NCBI GenBank assembly: GCA_023230985.1
Contig: JALNWH010000025.1
Location: 1-20,508, forward strand
Length of the DNA stretch: 20,508 nucleotides
Origin: Bacillota bacterium
GTDB lineage: Bacteria > Bacillota > Clostridia > Lutisporales > Lutisporaceae
Reading direction: 5' to 3'
This document shows, piece after piece, positions 7,655 to 15,662 of this stretch (position 1 is its first letter; every line of letters begins with the position of its first letter). The notes below the pieces were generated by a model. It was given only the letters and a program-made list of their open reading frames with translations, ran no database searches and was not told the DNA's origin. Position numbers and translations under genes: made by a program.

Positions 7655-9211
7655 TTATAAAGCTTTATTGGCAATCAAACCTGCAGCATAAGCAGCTTTT
7701 GCATTGCTGGAAAACACCAAAACTCCCTCTTGCTCTAAAGCTTTAGTTTGTTCCTCAAGATTTTGCGGATCTATATCGGTACCACACACTGATGCTACAA
7801 TTGATACATATCTATTGCTTTGTTTACCTGATTCACGTATTTTTTTGATTGTAGGAATCAAAATCTCTTTTGGATTCGGATGGGAACCATATCCTATAAC
7901 TACATCCAGCAATATTACAGCCACTTCTTCATCTTCTGCTTCGTCTAACATTCTGCTAATTCGTGTTCCATAATCAATCATAGGATGAGGCTTACCTCTA
8001 GTGAATATGTCTTCTCCCATATCAATAAGGCTATGGCCTACAGAAGCAAATGGATTTTCTAATTCCTTAACACCACTTCCTACATTGTGCCCCGACCAAA
8101 TTTCCGAGAACATTTCTGCCAGTATGAATATTGCTTCATCGCAAAGAGTACCGCCGGAATAAAGTCCTCTTAAAAAGGTTTGATTCTTATCTAATTTTTC
8201 GATTTCATCCTTTATACGGGACTTTTCAATTTTATTGATTCCATCCTCTATAGAATACGGAGGTATCTCTTCATCTTTTAAAAGTGCCACAGCACATTTA
8301 GCGACATCTTCCATATTTTTTGCCCAGTGAATATTCTGTGGTAATTCATTAGGTGGATTTGAACCTAAGAACAAGACGATAACAGGTTTCCCACATTTGC
8401 TAAGCTCCATTAGCACCTTTTCTTCTATCTCTTTATCTGGCGGTTTAGATACAAAAACTATAACCTTTGTTTTTTCGTCATCTTTTAGACTTTTTAAAGC
8501 TGTCAATGCAGATATAGCATTTACAGGCTTTTTAAGATCCCTGCCTCCTGTCCCAATGGCATGGGATATTCCTTCTCCAAGCCCATGTATTAATACTGTA
8601 ATTTCTTGTATCCCGGTACCCGATGCCCCAACTATACCTATATTCCCTCTATGGACTTTGTTTGCAAAACCTAAGGCAACCCCATTAATAATACCTGTGC
8701 CGCAATCTGGCCCCATACATATTAAGTCATTCTTTTCTGCCTCTTGCTTTAGCATCAGCTCATCATCAAGGCTTACATTATCGCTAAAAAGAAATACATT
8801 CAGTCCGGCTCTTAAAGCTTTTTTTGCCTCTTCCGCCGCATATATTCCTGGCACTGATATAACCGCCAAGTTTGCATCAGGCATATTATCCATAGCTTTA
8901 GAAATAGAACGGGGTCTCCTTATAACGTCCTTTTGTGAATGCATATTATTGAAAAAGTCATCTATTGTCTCGCTTACGGATTTAACAAAGCTATTATCTT
9001 CTACCTCTATACAAATACAAACATCTGAGGGACTGGCTTGTAAGACTTCATCAGAAATTAGATTTGCATCCTTTAAAAATTCCTTATTTAATTTCGTTCC
9101 CATCATCACAGCAGCTTGTTTAACTCCCTTAAGGCTACTTAAATTCGAAGACAGGCGCATTAAAGTTAAGGAGTCATAATATGTGTTTCGTATTATATTA
9201 GTATAGAGCAA
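7655..9211 (-). CDS. fdrA: FdrA family protein (acyl-CoA synthetase-like; AllF carbamoyltransferase subunit homologue)
   Basis: 518 residues, related to succinyl-CoA synthetase alpha/NDP-forming acyl-CoA synthetases. Its E. coli homologue FdrA (AllF) is, as I recall, a subunit of oxamate carbamoyltransferase, which converts oxalurate and phosphate to oxamate and carbamoyl phosphate. Seen: N-terminal region YYDSLTLMRLSSNL and AAVMMGT (31-39) as in E. coli FdrA, MGPDCGTG (166-173), the CoA-binding-like Rossmann loop GIVGASGTGIQE (192-203), GTGGRDL (220-226) and FVSKPPDKE (253-261), then a ligase-like C-terminal domain with GYGSHPNP. It starts at TTG with AGGAGGAGG upstream, 15 bases after the DUF1116 gene. 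The C-terminus is close to the E. coli end. Actual acceptor and donor in this organism are unknown. Confidence 0.92.
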   Translation of the reverse strand: MLYTNIIRNTYYDSLTLMRLSSNLSSLKGVKQAAVMMGTKLNKEFLKDANLISDEVLQASPSDVCICIEVEDNSFVKSVSETIDDFFNNMHSQKDVIRRPRSISKAMDNMPDANLAVISVPGIYAAEEAKKALRAGLNVFLFSDNVSLDDELMLKQEAEKNDLICMGPDCGTGIINGVALGFANKVHRGNIGIVGASGTGIQEITVLIHGLGEGISHAIGTGGRDLKKPVNAISALTALKSLKDDEKTKVIVFVSKPPDKEIEEKVLMELSKCGKPVIVLFLGSNPPNELPQNIHWAKNMEDVAKCAVALLKDEEIPPYSIEDGINKIEKSRIKDEIEKLDKNQTFLRGLYSGGTLCDEAIFILAEMFSEIWSGHNVGSGVKELENPFASVGHSLIDMGEDIFTRGKPHPMIDYGTRISRMLDEAEDEEVAVILLDVVIGYGSHPNPKEILIPTIKKIRESGKQSNRYVSIVASVCGTDIDPQNLEEQTKALEQEGVLVFSSNAKAAYAAGLIANKAL

Positions 9212-9226
9212 TACTAATCCCTCCTC

Positions 9227-10465
9227 CTACTTTTCTAGTTTCTTGCTAAGCTCTAATAGGGCTTCTGTAAATACTTCCATTGGAGCCTCAACGATACCGG
9301 CACCTATCATGCCTATACCTGGTTCGCGATGAGCTATAGCAGTATTATGTTTTGTGCTTATACCTGTTTCAACGACTTTTCTAACATCCACTCCCAAAGG
9401 TGCTCCTCTAAAATCTAAGGAAGGTAAACGTATTATTTTGCTCTCTGTCATAGTAATGTCATACATATCCATAGTGTAGGAAGCTGCTTGAGATGCACTG
9501 CCCCCAACTAACAATGTCATTGCTGGAGAACCTGCCATAACCATAGCCCCCAAACCTGCCACTTCTGTAATAGCACTATCTCCTAAATCCGGACAAGCAT
9601 CTTCTTCAGAATATCCAGGCATATAAAGACCCTTTATCATTGGTGCTTTTGCAATAAACCACTTATTTCCTGTTCCACTCATACGCAATCCTACGGTAGA
9701 ACCATTTCTTGAATAACAGGTAAGTAGCGTACTGCCTTCTATACCAGAAGCCGAGTCTAAAGTAGCTTTACATGCAGCCATAACTGGTTGTAGGAATGTC
9801 TGTGGGTTTGTTGTCAAGAATTCAAAAACTTCTACGAACTCTTCCTTATTAGTGACATGCAATAGGTGAGGCACCATTTGTTCCACAAACATACATGTTC
9901 CAGCCTTACATCTGTTATGCAATTCATCTCCTCGTACAATAGCCTCACTCATTAAAGGATTTAGAGGGATACCGCCCATACGATTTAGAACTTTACTGAT
10001 TATAGGTTGTAATACATCTCTAACAAAACGCAAATTATCTAGTACATTTTCACTATAATTACCCATGGATAGAACTTTCCCCAACCCTTCATGAACTGGA
10101 GAGTATGCTAGATTCCCATGGTGGTTGTTTTTAACAACAAAAACTGGTGTAGTAGCACCTACAGGCCCTGCCATAGGCCCAACCGTACCATGATCATGAT
10201 TAGATCCTAATTCTATATCCCCATTTTTGATAGCTTCGTCAGCCTCTTCTTCGCTTTTAACTAAGCCTTCCAAAATTGCAGTCCCTATTATTGAGCCTCT
10301 CATAGGGCCGGACATTTCTTCCCAATCAATTGGAGGCCCAGCATGATGAATTCTATTAGACTTCATGTCTGGAACAACATCTATCGCCTGTTTTAAATCA
10401 ATCAATATCGGTTCTGATAATTCTAACCTTTCTAATGCTAATTTGTTTGCATCTTCAATTTTCAT
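9227..10465 (-). CDS. ylbE: DUF1116 protein, YlbE/AllG-like carbamoyltransferase subunit
   Basis: 412-residue soluble protein of the DUF1116 (YlbE/YahG) family. E. coli YlbE (AllG) works with FdrA and YlbF in oxamate carbamoyltransferase according to recent work (recalled). Conserved-looking blocks: RIHHAGPPIDWEEMSGPMRG (38-57), LGSNHDHGTVGPMAGPVGA (86-104), NNHHGNLAYSPVHEG (113-127), RMSGTGNKWF and a C-terminal HREPGIGMIGAG with His and Gly residues. The His/Asp-rich blocks could bind phosphate or metal, but no residue role is established by the sequence. The start ATG follows CAGGAGGTAATAAA. It sits directly upstream of fdrA, the usual pairing. The third E. coli subunit gene, ylbF (DUF2877), is not in this window. 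Confidence 0.9.
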   Translation of the reverse strand: MKIEDANKLALERLELSEPILIDLKQAIDVVPDMKSNRIHHAGPPIDWEEMSGPMRGSIIGTAILEGLVKSEEEADEAIKNGDIELGSNHDHGTVGPMAGPVGATTPVFVVKNNHHGNLAYSPVHEGLGKVLSMGNYSENVLDNLRFVRDVLQPIISKVLNRMGGIPLNPLMSEAIVRGDELHNRCKAGTCMFVEQMVPHLLHVTNKEEFVEVFEFLTTNPQTFLQPVMAACKATLDSASGIEGSTLLTCYSRNGSTVGLRMSGTGNKWFIAKAPMIKGLYMPGYSEEDACPDLGDSAITEVAGLGAMVMAGSPAMTLLVGGSASQAASYTMDMYDITMTESKIIRLPSLDFRGAPLGVDVRKVVETGISTKHNTAIAHREPGIGMIGAGIVEAPMEVFTEALLELSKKLEK

Positions 10466-10570
10466 TTTATTACCTCCTGCTTAATAAATATTTTTTAACT
10501 TGTCTAGTCCTGAATTAGTAAAAACCTCCTTTAAGTTTTTTAGAAGAAAATAATAACAAAATTTCTAATA

Positions 10571-11971
10571 TTACCTTTTTACACCATCATAACAAAGCCC
10601 ATAAGGTTTACCTGGTATGAATTTACCTTGGCCTTTTTCGCCAATGTACTTGCCTTCTTCTACAATCAAATTGCCCCTCAAAAATACTTTTTCAGGTCTG
10701 CCTATTTGTTCAAATCCTTCATAGGAATTATAATCCACTCCCTGTAAACTATTTTTTGCTGAAATTTTTGATTTATGGTTGGGATTATAGATAATAATAT
10801 CAGCATCGTAGCCCACTCCAATATGGCCTTTCCTATGACCTATCCCATTTATTTTTGCAGGGGTAGTTGCAAATAAGTCAACCAATTGTTTTCTACTAAT
10901 TCTTCCTGTCTCCACACCTGTTGTCCATAGCACTCCTAACCTGTTTTCCATGCCAGGTGCACCATTTGGAATATTTCTAAAGTCATTTTTACCCATATGT
11001 TTTTGCTTCTCCCAGTCAAAACCACAATGATCCGAGCTAATAGCATTTAGCCAATTATTTTTAATAGATGTCCAAAGGTAATCTATATCATCCTGCTCTC
11101 TTAATGCAGGAGAGCATACATATTTAGCCCCTTCAAAATCAGGCTTTGCTAGGTTTTCTTTATTCAATGTAAGGTAATGAGTACAAGTTTCTCCGTAAAT
11201 AGGCAACCCCTCGGCCCGAGCACGCTTAATCGCATCTACTGCTCCTTTTGTAGATACATGAACTACATAAAGGGGCGCATCCATAAGCTTAGCTATAGAT
11301 ATAGCCCTTTCTGTAGCCTCAACCTCCACAATTGGCGGTCTTGACACAGCGTGATAATAGGGCTCAATATTTCCTTTTTCTATACAGTTTTTTTGTAACA
11401 AGTCTATCAAATCAGCATTTTCTGCATGAACCATTATTGTTACACCAAAATCTTTAGCTTTTTCCATTGATTTAGCAATGGTATCATCATCTGCATGAAA
11501 GAACATTCCTTTATAGGCCATAAATAACTTTACCGTTGGGTATCCCGCTTCTGGAAGCTTTTCAATTTCATCAAATACACCGGTACTAGGATCTGTTATC
11601 ACGCCATGAAAAGAATAATCAACCATAGCTATCCCATCTGCATTTTCTTTCCTATAATCATCAATTGAATCTATCAATCCTTTTCCTTCAATCTGATTGA
11701 CAAACTCTATAACTGTTGTTGTTCCACCTACTGCAGCAGCATTGGAAGTTTCAAATCCCCTAACCTTCTCTCCATTGAATTCAAATGAAAAGTGCACATG
11801 CTGATCAACTCCGCCGGGCATTACATACATCCCTTTGGCATCTATAACTTCGTCTGCGTTATTACATAGCTTTTCACCTATGGCCAATATTTTTCCATCC
11901 TTAATAAGAACATCGCCTTTGAATTCATCAACAGAAGTTACAATCGTACCATTTTTTATCAAGAAACTCAC
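10571..11971 (-). CDS. D-hydantoinase / dihydropyrimidinase
   Basis: Cytoplasmic binuclear-zinc amidohydrolase of 466 residues that opens cyclic ureides (hydantoins or 5,6-dihydropyrimidines) to N-carbamoyl acids. Seen: metal motif GGVDQHVHF (H58, H60), the lysine expected to be carboxylated K148 in TVKLFMAYKG with catalytic Tyr153, H182 in VHAENAD, H238 in VVHVSTKGA, D314 in ISSDHCGF, the substrate loop NGAPGMENRLG and the C-terminal GHIGVGYDADIIIYNP. Motifs fit hydantoinase/DHPase better than allantoinase (AllB), which has a different HxH context. The GTG start has GGAGGTATTTAA in front. It lies 45 bases after the carbamoyl-amidohydrolase gene, giving a ring-opening plus carbamoyl-removal pair. 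No dihydropyrimidine dehydrogenase is nearby, so true substrate is open. Confidence 0.9.
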   Translation of the reverse strand: MSFLIKNGTIVTSVDEFKGDVLIKDGKILAIGEKLCNNADEVIDAKGMYVMPGGVDQHVHFSFEFNGEKVRGFETSNAAAVGGTTTVIEFVNQIEGKGLIDSIDDYRKENADGIAMVDYSFHGVITDPSTGVFDEIEKLPEAGYPTVKLFMAYKGMFFHADDDTIAKSMEKAKDFGVTIMVHAENADLIDLLQKNCIEKGNIEPYYHAVSRPPIVEVEATERAISIAKLMDAPLYVVHVSTKGAVDAIKRARAEGLPIYGETCTHYLTLNKENLAKPDFEGAKYVCSPALREQDDIDYLWTSIKNNWLNAISSDHCGFDWEKQKHMGKNDFRNIPNGAPGMENRLGVLWTTGVETGRISRKQLVDLFATTPAKINGIGHRKGHIGVGYDADIIIYNPNHKSKISAKNSLQGVDYNSYEGFEQIGRPEKVFLRGNLIVEEGKYIGEKGQGKFIPGKPYGLCYDGVKR

Positions 11972-12016
11972 TTAAATACCTCCATTTCATATTTCATCAT
12001 TTCCTTGTCTCTTTCC

Positions 12017-13255
12017 CTATTCGTTAGCTAGCTTAATAACAGCATGAATCAATAAATCGCATCCCAATTTAATGTCTTCATAATTCGTTCTTTCTTCGGG
12101 GCAATGACTTAAACCACCGATGCTGGGGACAAATATCATGCCTACGTCAGTAAAGTTGGTCAACATGGCAGAGTCATGAACTGCCCCACTATTCATGATT
12201 TTGTATTTATAATTTTCTTCTATTGCAGAGCTCTCAATGGCTTCAATTATTTTTGATGAAAGCTTGACACTATCTGATTCGCCTATTAATTCAACTGAGC
12301 TAGTTAATCCTCTTTTTTTTGCTACTTCATTAGTTTTGTTAAGCAATGCATCTGCAACCTTTTCAATACCCTGGGGGTCAACATCCCTAATATCTACGTA
12401 AAAATTCACCTCACCCGATATTACATTGGGCATATTAGGTTTACAGAGAATTTTTCCTACTGTACCCACCGTTGTAGGTAAGGCATGTTCCTTAGCAGCT
12501 TCCTCCAAATAAGATATTATTTCTGAAGCTCCTGCCATTGGATCTTTCCTTAGATACATAGGAGTTGTTCCTGCATGATTAGATACCCCCTTTAAACTTA
12601 TTTTATAAGTTCTCATCCCGGCAATGGATTTTACTATACCAATTGGGGTATCCTCCAAATCCAATATCCCTCCTTGTTCAACATGGAGTTCTATCATGGC
12701 AGCTACATCATTTCTTTTTAAAACGTCTCTTCCTATGCTATCTACATCTAAGCCAAAATTACTCATAACATCGTAGCCAGTTATACCATCATAGGTTTTA
12801 ATATTCTTTAAATCCTTTAAACTAAATTTCCCGGTAAGTATCTTGCTGCCAAGCATAGTAATTCCAAAATTTGAACCTTCTTCTTCTGCGAAAACTATTA
12901 ATTCCAAGGGTCTTTTTAGCTGCACTTTTTTTTCTTTAATAACTCTTATAAGTTCTAAAGCACTTATTACTCCTGTTACACCATCAAATTTTCCTCCGTT
13001 AGCAACAGTATCTATATGAGAGCCAAGTATTACCGATGGCAAACTTTCATTGCCATGTGCATACTTAGCTCTTATATTACCGGCCCCATCAACCTTTATC
13101 TCTAAATTTAATTTTTCCATTTCTTTAAACAAATATTCTCTTGCACGTCTGTCCTCATCACTATAAGAAAATCTGGTGGATCCTTTTTGGGGAGTGGCGG
13201 TTATTATTGCGATGTTTTCTATATCTCTTTTTATTCTGTCCATACAGGATTCCAA
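12017..13255 (-). CDS. Zn-dependent N-carbamoyl amidohydrolase (AllC/HyuC/beta-ureidopropionase family)
   Basis: M20/M28-type metallohydrolase, 412 residues, the usual length for allantoate amidohydrolase and N-carbamoyl-amino-acid hydrolases. It removes a carbamoyl (or allantoate ureido) group as CO2 and NH3. Seen: GSHIDTV metal His, FDGVTG metal Asp, AEEEGSNFG with metal and catalytic Glu, ELHVEQG metal His, dimer-domain motif KGVSNHAGTTPM, SGAVHDSAML, and SIGGLSHCPEERT carrying the last His. The start is TTG at 13255, 6 bases after AGGAGGTG; an upstream in-frame TTG at 13276 precedes this SD and was rejected. First gene of the sigma-54 operon. Whether it acts on allantoate, an N-carbamoyl alpha-amino acid or N-carbamoyl-beta-alanine cannot be told; the hydantoinase next door favours an N-carbamoyl amino acid. 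Confidence 0.88.
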   Translation of the reverse strand: MESCMDRIKRDIENIAIITATPQKGSTRFSYSDEDRRAREYLFKEMEKLNLEIKVDGAGNIRAKYAHGNESLPSVILGSHIDTVANGGKFDGVTGVISALELIRVIKEKKVQLKRPLELIVFAEEEGSNFGITMLGSKILTGKFSLKDLKNIKTYDGITGYDVMSNFGLDVDSIGRDVLKRNDVAAMIELHVEQGGILDLEDTPIGIVKSIAGMRTYKISLKGVSNHAGTTPMYLRKDPMAGASEIISYLEEAAKEHALPTTVGTVGKILCKPNMPNVISGEVNFYVDIRDVDPQGIEKVADALLNKTNEVAKKRGLTSSVELIGESDSVKLSSKIIEAIESSAIEENYKYKIMNSGAVHDSAMLTNFTDVGMIFVPSIGGLSHCPEERTNYEDIKLGCDLLIHAVIKLANE

Positions 13256-13425
13256 ATTATGCACCTCCTCACACAATAGATATTGTATTAATTATTTCCT
13301 CCAATAAATATTTTTACCCCTTTGTAAAATTTTTATTTGTTTTAAGTTTTCAAGGTTAAATTTTTAACTATAAAAATTTTAATTATAATTAAATAGCCTT
13401 TACTTTATTATCTTCATATATTTGT

Positions 13426-13441
13426 TGCAAAAGCCGTGCCA
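13426..13441 (-). promoter_or_regulatory. Sigma-54 (-24/-12) promoter of the ureide operon
   Basis: Minus strand reads TGGCAC, five bases (GGCTT), TTGCA, a near-perfect match to the RpoN consensus with the invariant GG and GC 10 bases apart. It points at the amidohydrolase gene; the start of transcription should be near 13415, giving a leader of about 160 bases. A gene for a sigma-54 activator lies immediately upstream, which supports the call strongly. Confidence 0.93.
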
Positions 13442-13454
13442 AGTTTGTAATATT

Positions 13455-13480
13455 AAAAAAAGCTTGAATTATCAAGCTTT
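13455..13480 (-). terminator. Rho-independent terminator after the activator gene (second of two)
   Basis: On the minus strand AAAGCTTGA, a 4-base loop, TCAAGCTTT, then four more Ts and AATATT. It stands 14 bases upstream of the -24 box, so it keeps read-through from the activator gene out of the sigma-54 operon. Confidence 0.8.
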
Positions 13481-13494
13481 GTAGGATTTGTAAA

Positions 13495-13546
13495 AAATAA
13501 GTCATAGTTTTTGATGAATTATATCATCAAAAACTATGACTTATTT
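13495..13546 (-). terminator. Perfect 23-bp inverted repeat: terminator of the activator gene and/or enhancer site
   Basis: Two 23-base arms (13495-13517 and 13524-13546) match perfectly around a 6-base AT centre. Each arm contains AAGTCATAGTTTTTGATGA in one orientation. On the minus strand the stem ends in TTATTTTTTAC, which suits termination of the activator transcript 50 bases past its stop. Its centre lies about 105 bases upstream of the predicted operon start, the usual distance for a sigma-54 enhancer (UAS), so it may also be the activator's binding site (inference). Confidence 0.7.
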
Positions 13547-13596
13547 CATCGCTAAATGCGAATTATTTTCTTTTTACCTAGTCTATATTCTTTATT

Positions 13597-15012
13597 TTAA
13601 TAATCTATTTTAAGCTTTTGAGCTTTCTTTACTACTGTGGACTGATCAATCTTAAGAACTTCTGCCACCTTCCGTGTAGTCTTAAACTTTTTAAAAGCAT
13701 CTATCAAGATTTTTCTTTCCAATTGAGCAACTGCTTCTTTTATGGGAATAATTTTATTAGTATTTGTACCATCTATACTATCCATGTTTTCTATGGCTGG
13801 ATTAAAAGAAGGTTTTGTAATATCCAATACCTGCCTATCTTTAATAATTTCATCAAAGATTGTTATTACTAACCTCTCTATTATATTTTCTAATTCCCTT
13901 ACATTGCCTGGATAATCATAATTTATCAATATATGATAGCCTTTTTCTGAAATTATCTTTTTAGTTCTATGTTGTTCATTACATCTATCTAAAAACATTT
14001 TTATTAGGCCTGGTATATCATCTCTTCTTTCCCTTAAAGGAGGAATGTGAATGGGAACTACATTTAGTCTATAAAATAAGTCCTCTCTGAACTTACCAAT
14101 CTTTATTAATTCCCTCAAATCCTTATTTGTAGCTGCAATAACCCTAGCCTTCACTTCTGTGGGCTTCTCCCCACCAATCCTAAAGAGCTTTTTATCATCA
14201 AGGACATGTAGCAATTTTACTTGAAGATTCATAGGCATATCCCCTATTTCATCTAGAAATACAGTTCCTTTTCCTGCTACTTCGAATAATCCTCTTTTTC
14301 CTCCCTTTAATGCCCCTGTAAATGCTCCACTTTCATAGCCAAATAGTTCTGACTCAAGTAAATTTACAGGAATAGCACCACAATTAATTTGAACGAAGGG
14401 CTGTTCCTTCCTAATGCTACTTTCATGAATCTTTTTTGCAATATAACCTTTCCCTACTCCAGTTTCGCCTAATAATAAAACAGTTGCACTTAAATCACAT
14501 ATATGATAAATAAGGTCCATTATTTTTTTCATTGATGTGCTTTTATAGTTGCTATTATTATTAAATATCCCTTGCCTTTTATTTAATTCTTTTTGAAACC
14601 ATCGTAAATCACTTTGAGAATTTTCTAATTTTTCTTTTAAGTTTTGATTCTCTGTTATATCCTTGGATATATTTATTATCTTATAAATTTCGCCATTATC
14701 ATTGTATAAAGGTATTCCGGTAACCATCAAAGTTTTATTTGCACCGGTCCTTTGAATTAGGGTAACCTTTCCTTTTTTTCTCACCACTTCGGCTGTAACA
14801 GAAAGATCAAATACTCCATTCTTTTCTAATTCAAAAGCACTTACATCTATCATATCCTCTTCTTTAACTCCAAAAAATTCTTCACAAGATTTGCTTATCT
14901 TTGTAAATACACCATCACCATCTGCTATTGTTATTTGATCAAAGCTGGTATTTAATATAAGGTTTAGCTCTTCATTGGCCGCCTTATAATAATCAAGCAA
15001 TCCCTTATCCAA
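13597..15012 (-). CDS. Sigma-54-dependent transcriptional activator with PAS sensor domain
   Basis: Enhancer-binding protein of 471 residues that hydrolyses ATP to open sigma-54 promoters. Domain order: PAS domain (about 12-120, ending IINISKDITE), a short coiled-coil-like linker (120-150), AAA+ domain with Walker A GETGVGKG (182-189), the sigma-54 contact loop GAFTGA (229-234), Walker B VFLDEIGD (251-258) and the arginine-finger region REDLFYRLN (309-317), then a C-terminal helix-turn-helix (about 440-471, TRKVAEVLKIDQSTVVKKAQ) of the TyrR-like type. It starts at TTG, 7 bases after GGAGGA. No receiver domain, so it probably senses a small ligand or redox state through PAS rather than a kinase. 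It very likely controls the operon just downstream through the promoter at 13426-13441. Confidence 0.94.
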   Translation of the reverse strand: MDKGLLDYYKAANEELNLILNTSFDQITIADGDGVFTKISKSCEEFFGVKEEDMIDVSAFELEKNGVFDLSVTAEVVRKKGKVTLIQRTGANKTLMVTGIPLYNDNGEIYKIINISKDITENQNLKEKLENSQSDLRWFQKELNKRQGIFNNNSNYKSTSMKKIMDLIYHICDLSATVLLLGETGVGKGYIAKKIHESSIRKEQPFVQINCGAIPVNLLESELFGYESGAFTGALKGGKRGLFEVAGKGTVFLDEIGDMPMNLQVKLLHVLDDKKLFRIGGEKPTEVKARVIAATNKDLRELIKIGKFREDLFYRLNVVPIHIPPLRERRDDIPGLIKMFLDRCNEQHRTKKIISEKGYHILINYDYPGNVRELENIIERLVITIFDEIIKDRQVLDITKPSFNPAIENMDSIDGTNTNKIIPIKEAVAQLERKILIDAFKKFKTTRKVAEVLKIDQSTVVKKAQKLKIDY

Positions 15013-15049
15013 AAGTATCTCCTCCGTTTAAATACAAATCTGTTATATA

Positions 15050-15077
15050 ATTATAACATGGCATTTCCTAAAAACAA
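15050..15077 (-). promoter_or_regulatory. Candidate sigma-A promoter of the activator gene
   Basis: Minus strand: TTGTTT, 16 bases, TATAAT (15050-15055), about 38 bases before the TTG start codon. The -10 box is perfect, the -35 weak. AT-rich background makes chance matches likely, so this rests mainly on position. Confidence 0.5.
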
Positions 15078-15131
15078 ATGGATAAAACAGTACCTTAAAG
15101 CATGATTTTAATTGGCAAGGATAAAGAATAG

Positions 15132-15456
15132 TGTCAAAAAGAAAGAGGAAAGGAACGAGATGATTACCCAGTAAGGGCAATATGTAATTCAATATTAACT
15201 GGGGTTATAGATCAACATCCATCCATGGAAAACTGCAGCGAGAACTATCAAAAAACGAATAACATGATGTCAGACGAGATAAAGATGTGGATTGGAGAAG
15301 ACGAAACTGCTATTGCACATGCAAGAAAACAGAGAAAGTAAGAGAAATGACTATAGGAGGCTTTGAAAAAACAGAAAAAAAGGAATCAAAATAGGCATTA
15401 CAATAGACCAAAGATCATTTTGTCCTATGGACAGTGCGAGCTATAATTGGAATTGA
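15132..15456 (+). pseudogene. Decayed transposase remnant (IS1182/IS4-like DDE type)
   Basis: Two open stretches in a 700-base intergenic region resemble opposite ends of one transposase. At 15132-15341 a 69-codon frame without a proper start reads ERDDYPVRAICNSILTGVID then QHPSMEN, close in pattern to the DYPVRAMWNSxxAGxxxQHPS motif of a Firmicute transposase family. At 15382-15456 another frame reads GIKIGITIDQRSFCP then MDSASYNWN, like the late RxDxDxRxFCP...W part of the same proteins. The middle with the catalytic residues is missing and stops separate the pieces. No terminal inverted repeats were recognised. Family recognition is from memory and would need a protein search. Confidence 0.5.
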
Positions 15457-15662
15457 TGCTTATTAAGAGTATTTGATTTTCTAATATATACAAAATACTT
15501 ATAATTGGCAAATAGAATTTTAAAATAAAATCAGCTGTTAGGGTAATTTTATCAATGTTATGACTTTGTAGTGATGATTTTTCTATAAATTTATTAAAAA
15601 TGAGTACAAATCAAAATGCTCTTGCCAACTATTACTTGACAGTAACATCATACACATGAAAT

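Noticed and set aside
8397..9179. Open frame of 260 codons on the plus strand
   Set aside because: It lies fully antisense to fdrA, has no SD and a Ser/Pro/Ile-rich composition typical of the mirror of a real gene.
10571..13255. Reading the two hydrolases as allantoinase and allantoate amidohydrolase, giving the E. coli allantoin pathway
   Set aside because: The amidohydrolase motifs (GGVDQHVHF, TVKLFMAYKG, NGAPGMENRLG) fit hydantoinase/dihydropyrimidinase, and neither ureidoglycolate dehydrogenase nor glyoxylate genes are present. The FdrA/YlbE link keeps a ureide theme, but allantoin itself is not supported.
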